37,328 nucleotides of DNA, from the NCBI RefSeq assembly GCF_002028455.1, contig NZ_MWUM01000037.1, positions 1-37,328 of the forward strand, written 5' to 3'. The position numbers and the translations under genes were made by a program. Of this stretch, positions 34,478-37,328 are shown piece by piece. The DNA is from Zoogloea sp. LCSB751 (lineage in GTDB: Bacteria > Pseudomonadota > Gammaproteobacteria > Burkholderiales > Rhodocyclaceae). Below the pieces are notes generated by a model. It had not been told where the DNA came from, did not search any database, and worked only from the letters and a program-made list of their open reading frames with translations. Position 1 is the stretch's first letter; every line of letters starts with the position of its first letter.

Positions 34478-36526
34478 TCAGAAGCGCCGTTGCCAAGCGG
34501 CACCGACGATGACTTGGGGGCGCGGGTCCAGGAGTTGGCCGCCCGCCGAACCGATGATCGATTCGCTGCTGTATTTGAGAGGCTGCAGGACGGCATATGT
34601 GGTGTAGCGGTCAACGCCGTGTTCCAGACTGGCCCGCAGGTCGTAGCGAATGTATTGCTTGGCATGATGCAGGCTCAGAGGTGTGCCCTCAAAGTACGGG
34701 GTTGCCGAGATGTACGCGACGTCGGCATTCAGCAGCAGGCGGCTTGCTCCGGTGGGCCGAGCGTAGGCAATACCGGTTTTCAGGGTGTTTTCCGGCAGGG
34801 CGAGACGGTCTGCGGCACCGGGCGTTGCGCTGTTGATGCGGGCCTTGATGAGCTTGCCGAAGCTGCCGTACCAACTGAAGGTGTCATCGCCAAGCCAGCG
34901 CGCCTCCAGTTCCCAGCCGTCTCGGGTGGTATCCCCGACGGAGGCGAAAACACCTGGGGCTGTCTGGCTGATCTCGTCTCCATTAGTCGTGTGGTAGAAG
35001 GTGCCGGTGAGTTGCCATTCATTGCCCAAGAGGGCGTTGATCCCTACGTCGCGGGAGCGGACCCTGGAAGGGTTCAAGCTCGAATTGGCCGCACCACCCG
35101 CAGTGCCGAGGAGCCCTGGCGTGCCGCTGGGGCTCAGCTCCGCTTGGCTTGGGGAGCGGAACCCTTCCCCCATGTTGGCGAAGAGATCCACGCCGTCGAC
35201 CACCGACCATACGACGCCGACCCGTGGCGTGGCCACAGAGCCGGAATAATCCGTGGAGGCCGCCAGTAGCTTGCGGTTGCGGATCGAATAGTCGAAGCTG
35301 TCCCAGCGCAGCCCGCCGAGCAGTTTGAGCGTCTGCCAGGGCTTGTACTGGCCTTGGATGAATACTCCGTAGGTCAGCAGATCGAGATCCTGGTTGGTCA
35401 GGTAGTTCCGGGTCGGCTGGCCGTCACTCCAGCGGCGGACGATGCCATCGCCTCGGTCCTGACGCAGTTCCGCTCCCAGGGCCAGGTTGGCCCGGTCTCC
35501 GATGCGGAGGTTGTTCACGACCCTGCCGCCAAGAATGCGCCGGTCATCCTCCTGCACGTTGATGTCCGTCGTATTGGCACCCACGTTGCGGCGGCGCTGA
35601 TAGTCTTCGGCGTACAGGGTTGCGGAAAGTCCTTCGTCACCGTACTGAGGGGCCAGGTTGAAGACCAGGCTGCTGCGTTCCGCATCGCCATCCAGGGCGG
35701 GAGCGGACGCATCCCGGTCGGTTGAGCGAATGGTGCCGCTGGTGATTTTTTTCAGATTGAGGAAGCCGGGAGTATTCCAGTCTGCCTTGTGATGCAGGAA
35801 GCGAAGGCTCAGATTCCGTCCAGCGACAGCCTGGCTGCCCTTCAGGAAAAGGGTACCCCGGGTTTCATCTGAATTATCCCGATAGCCATCGATGCGGTAG
35901 ACATCAGCGATGAGAAGCGCATCGATGGATTGCTGCACTCCGCCGATGACTGCGGTAGCACGTGTTGCGCCGTAGCTGGCGACGTTGACTCCGATGCTGC
36001 TCCGAGCCCGGCTTCGCGTCACGATATTGACGGCGCCGGCCCGGTTCTGGTCTCCGTAGAGAGCGGAGAAGGGACCTTTGATGACTTCGATGCGTTCGAT
36101 CATCTCCGGGGAAAGCCAGCCGAGATCGTTCATGCCATGGTTGATCACCGAGGAGGGGACGTTCTGGGGAACGCCGTCTACGTAAACCGCGACATCGGCG
36201 CCGTGGCTGGCCGTGAGGAAACCACGCATCTTGATAGCCGTACCAATGCTCCCCTGGCCCAGGTTGTGGGCCAGGATGCCCGGCACCCGGCGGAGCAGGT
36301 CCCCGGCATCCTGCCCTACATTGGTACGCTCAATCTCGGCGCGGTCGATCACCGTGACCGTAGTCGGCAGGCTGGTACTCGAAAAATCGAGAGATGCCGG
36401 GTGGGCGGCCTTCTCGCCACGGACAACGACCGTTTCCAGGGCGGGTAGCTTGGTGTCGGCTTCCGTTTGGGCCAGGGTTGGGCTGATCAGAATGAGTTGG
36501 GTTAGCGCAAAGGTTGTTTTTCTCAT
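34478..36526 (-). CDS. TonB-dependent outer-membrane receptor of the Zur locus
   Basis: A 682-residue receptor. The signal peptide MRKTTFALTQLILISPTLAQ is followed by a TonB-box-like ETVVVRG, a plug domain (LPTTVTVIDRAEIER...GDLLRRVPGILA, then GADVAVYVDGVPQN and IERIEVIKGPFSALYGDQNRAGAVNIVTR) and a 22-strand barrel ending in Phe. It lacks the His/Cys-rich loops of ZnuD-type zinc receptors, so a metal-chelate (metallophore) substrate is more likely than free zinc; this is inference. The start at 36526 gives a proper signal peptide; the longer frame back to 36646 does not. It is the first gene of the operon, about 130 bp from the Zur palindrome. Confidence 0.9.
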   Translation of the reverse strand: MRKTTFALTQLILISPTLAQTEADTKLPALETVVVRGEKAAHPASLDFSSTSLPTTVTVIDRAEIERTNVGQDAGDLLRRVPGILAHNLGQGSIGTAIKMRGFLTASHGADVAVYVDGVPQNVPSSVINHGMNDLGWLSPEMIERIEVIKGPFSALYGDQNRAGAVNIVTRSRARSSIGVNVASYGATRATAVIGGVQQSIDALLIADVYRIDGYRDNSDETRGTLFLKGSQAVAGRNLSLRFLHHKADWNTPGFLNLKKITSGTIRSTDRDASAPALDGDAERSSLVFNLAPQYGDEGLSATLYAEDYQRRRNVGANTTDINVQEDDRRILGGRVVNNLRIGDRANLALGAELRQDRGDGIVRRWSDGQPTRNYLTNQDLDLLTYGVFIQGQYKPWQTLKLLGGLRWDSFDYSIRNRKLLAASTDYSGSVATPRVGVVWSVVDGVDLFANMGEGFRSPSQAELSPSGTPGLLGTAGGAANSSLNPSRVRSRDVGINALLGNEWQLTGTFYHTTNGDEISQTAPGVFASVGDTTRDGWELEARWLGDDTFSWYGSFGKLIKARINSATPGAADRLALPENTLKTGIAYARPTGASRLLLNADVAYISATPYFEGTPLSLHHAKQYIRYDLRASLEHGVDRYTTYAVLQPLKYSSESIIGSAGGQLLDPRPQVIVGAAWQRRF

Positions 36527-36657
36527 GAAATTTCGTCGTGGATGCCGATGTCTCGTATCCAGGGCAGGGCATCGGGAAGATCCTGGTGGAGATGCCGTCG
36601 CCGAGGGCTCGTGAGTTAGGTGAGTCGAGTTAACATCGGGATCCACTCAAATATGGA

Positions 36658-36691
36658 CCACAAATGCAATGTTATAACATTGCATTTGTGG
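36658..36691. promoter_or_regulatory. Zur box: perfect 34-bp palindrome
   Basis: The 17-bp arm CCACAAATGCAATGTTA is followed directly by its exact reverse complement with no spacer. The core GCAATGTTATAACATTGC matches the proteobacterial Zur box (AATGTTATAACATT). It lies between the divergent TonB-receptor operon and zur, 14 bp before the zur ATG, so it should repress both when zinc is ample. The palindrome contains TATAAC on both strands, which may be part of overlapping -10 elements. Confidence 0.95.
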
Positions 36692-36705
36692 GGCCAAGCA
36701 GGCAG

Positions 36706-37185
36706 ATGAAAACCACTTACGTTCCTGTTGAAACGCCCGCCGATGAAACCGATTTCCTGGACGGCGCAGAAGCCCATTGCCGAGCACGGGGTGCCAGCCT
36801 GACGCCGATTCGCAGGATGGTGCTGGCCATGCTTCACCGCCATCCGCGCGGGCTCAAGGCGTACGATCTTTTGGAGCGGATGAAAGTTGACAGACCTGGC
36901 GCTTCACCACCAACCGTATACCGCGCGCTGGATTTCCTGATTGATCAAGGACTCGCCCACAAAATTGGGCGGATGAACCTCTTCGTGGCATGCAGTCAGC
37001 AGTGCCATCAGGAACAGATGCCGGGTTTGTTTCTTGTCTGCCCACGCTGTAATGGGGTGACCGAATTGCAGGACGAAAGTGTGATTCGCGCTCTTGCTGC
37101 CAGCCTTGCGGCTGCTGGGCATCAACTGGAAAGCCAGGAGGTCGAAATTGGTGCGATCTGCCCGAGGTGCCGTGAGCTCACTTGA
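36706..37185 (+). CDS. zur: zinc uptake regulator Zur (Fur family)
   Basis: A 159-residue Fur-family repressor. It has a winged-helix N-terminal domain (LTPIRRMVLAMLHRHPRGLKAYDLLERM...PPTVYRALDFLIDQGLAHKIGRMNLFVAC) and a C-terminal dimerisation domain with two structural CxxC pairs (CPRCNGVTEL and CPRCREL). CSQQCHQEQ upstream of the first pair is the region of regulatory Zn ligands. Zur rather than Fur is supported by the CxxC pattern, the absence of the Fur HHDH motif, and the Zur box next to it. ATG 36706 is preferred; ATG 36664 lies inside the palindrome. It is probably autoregulated. An IS element starts about 2 bp after its stop. Confidence 0.94.
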   Translation: MKTTYVPVETPADETDFLDGAEAHCRARGASLTPIRRMVLAMLHRHPRGLKAYDLLERMKVDRPGASPPTVYRALDFLIDQGLAHKIGRMNLFVACSQQCHQEQMPGLFLVCPRCNGVTELQDESVIRALAASLAAAGHQLESQEVEIGAICPRCRELT

Positions 37186-37187
37186 CG

Positions 37188-37328
37188 CATCCCCTTACAC
37201 ACAACTCTCCAGCCTGTATGCTTCATGCCAAATAATTGACGAGGCTGGCTAATGAGTTGGGCGAGAGACGAGTTCGGGACGATACAGCTGGGCGATCGGC
37301 GGTTGAACAAGCGAGCGGTTCTGCTGGC
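37188..37328 (+). mobile_element. left end of an IS4-family (Tn5/IS50-like) insertion sequence
   Basis: From 37188 the 19 bases CATCCCCTTACACACAACT match the Tn5 outer end at 13 of 19 positions, with the strongest agreement in CTTA-ACACAA. A transposase reading frame begins 64 bp further in. The element runs off the window, so its right end and target duplication cannot be seen. Confidence 0.6.
37252..37328 (+). CDS. IS4-family transposase, N-terminal fragment (cut by window end)
   Basis: The first 25 codons (MSWARDEFGTIQLGDRRLNKR...) match the DNA-binding start of Tn5/IS4-family transposases, whose hallmark is W-A...F...LGD-x-R-x3-R. Only the N-terminus lies within the window, so it cannot be said whether the gene is intact. 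Confidence 0.75.
   Translation, partial: MSWARDEFGTIQLGDRRLNKRAVLL

Noticed and set aside
34478..36526. Naming the TonB receptor ZnuD
   Set aside because: The metal-binding His/Cys-rich loops of ZnuD are not visible; only the Zur context supports zinc.
36664..36705. ATG at 36664 as the zur start
   Set aside because: It lies inside the Zur palindrome, lacks a ribosome-binding site, and the added residues do not resemble Fur-family proteins.

Overview
The window is about 37.3 kb of high-GC chromosomal DNA. Gene content (class Ia ribonucleotide reductase under a cobalamin riboswitch, an AcnD/PrpF-type methylcitrate cluster with a DUF2083 regulator, dnaE2, a Zur-controlled zinc locus) and protein flavour point to a betaproteobacterium, most likely Rhodocyclales (Azospira/Dechloromonas/Thauera-like). 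That placement is inference from style, not from a marker gene. No rRNA, tRNA or CRISPR array was seen.

Layout. 1-120: GC-rich hairpins and a possible group II intron fragment. 121-912 (-): fabI. 1008-3182 (+): an orphan family-5 solute-binding lipoprotein with a C-terminal membrane anchor. 7818-3192 (-): a five-gene cluster of dihaem cytochrome c peroxidase-like lipoprotein, porin, FMN-binding protein, ApbE flavinyltransferase and a small b-type-cytochrome-like membrane protein, preceded by nested inverted repeats. 8065-8715 (-): a lipoprotein. 8780-11914 (-): dnaE2 with a perfect LexA box 7 nt from its start codon. 11979-12190: a structured region ending in a minus-strand terminator, a candidate small RNA.

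12187-17418 (+): the nrd operon, with tandem NrdR-like boxes, a cobalamin riboswitch, a 45-codon leader ORF whose ribosome-binding site can be sequestered, nrdA (TTG start), a BtuF-like periplasmic cobalamin-binding protein, and nrdB. 17491-25400: a methylcitrate (propionate) region with a divergent ScfR/PrpR-like regulator, thioesterase, prpC, acnD, prpF and a PrpB-like lyase. Class Ia RNR and the methylcitrate cycle are both B12-independent alternatives to B12-dependent routes. 25430-26789: two poorly recognised genes, one a GntR regulator with a shortened C-terminus.

36526-26800 (-): nine tightly packed genes: TonB-dependent receptor, ABC-2 ATPase with two DUF3526-type permeases, ZIP transporter, DUF1826 protein, a second (LolD/MacB-like) ATPase with an FtsX-like permease, and a DUF3299 secreted protein. 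They diverge from zur (36706-37185, +) across a perfect 34-bp palindrome that matches a Zur box. This zinc-starvation locus is the most interesting system here: it couples an outer-membrane receptor and a ZIP importer to two export-type ABC modules whose extracytoplasmic parts are rich in histidine. An IS4/Tn5-like element begins about 2 bp after the zur stop codon and runs off the window.
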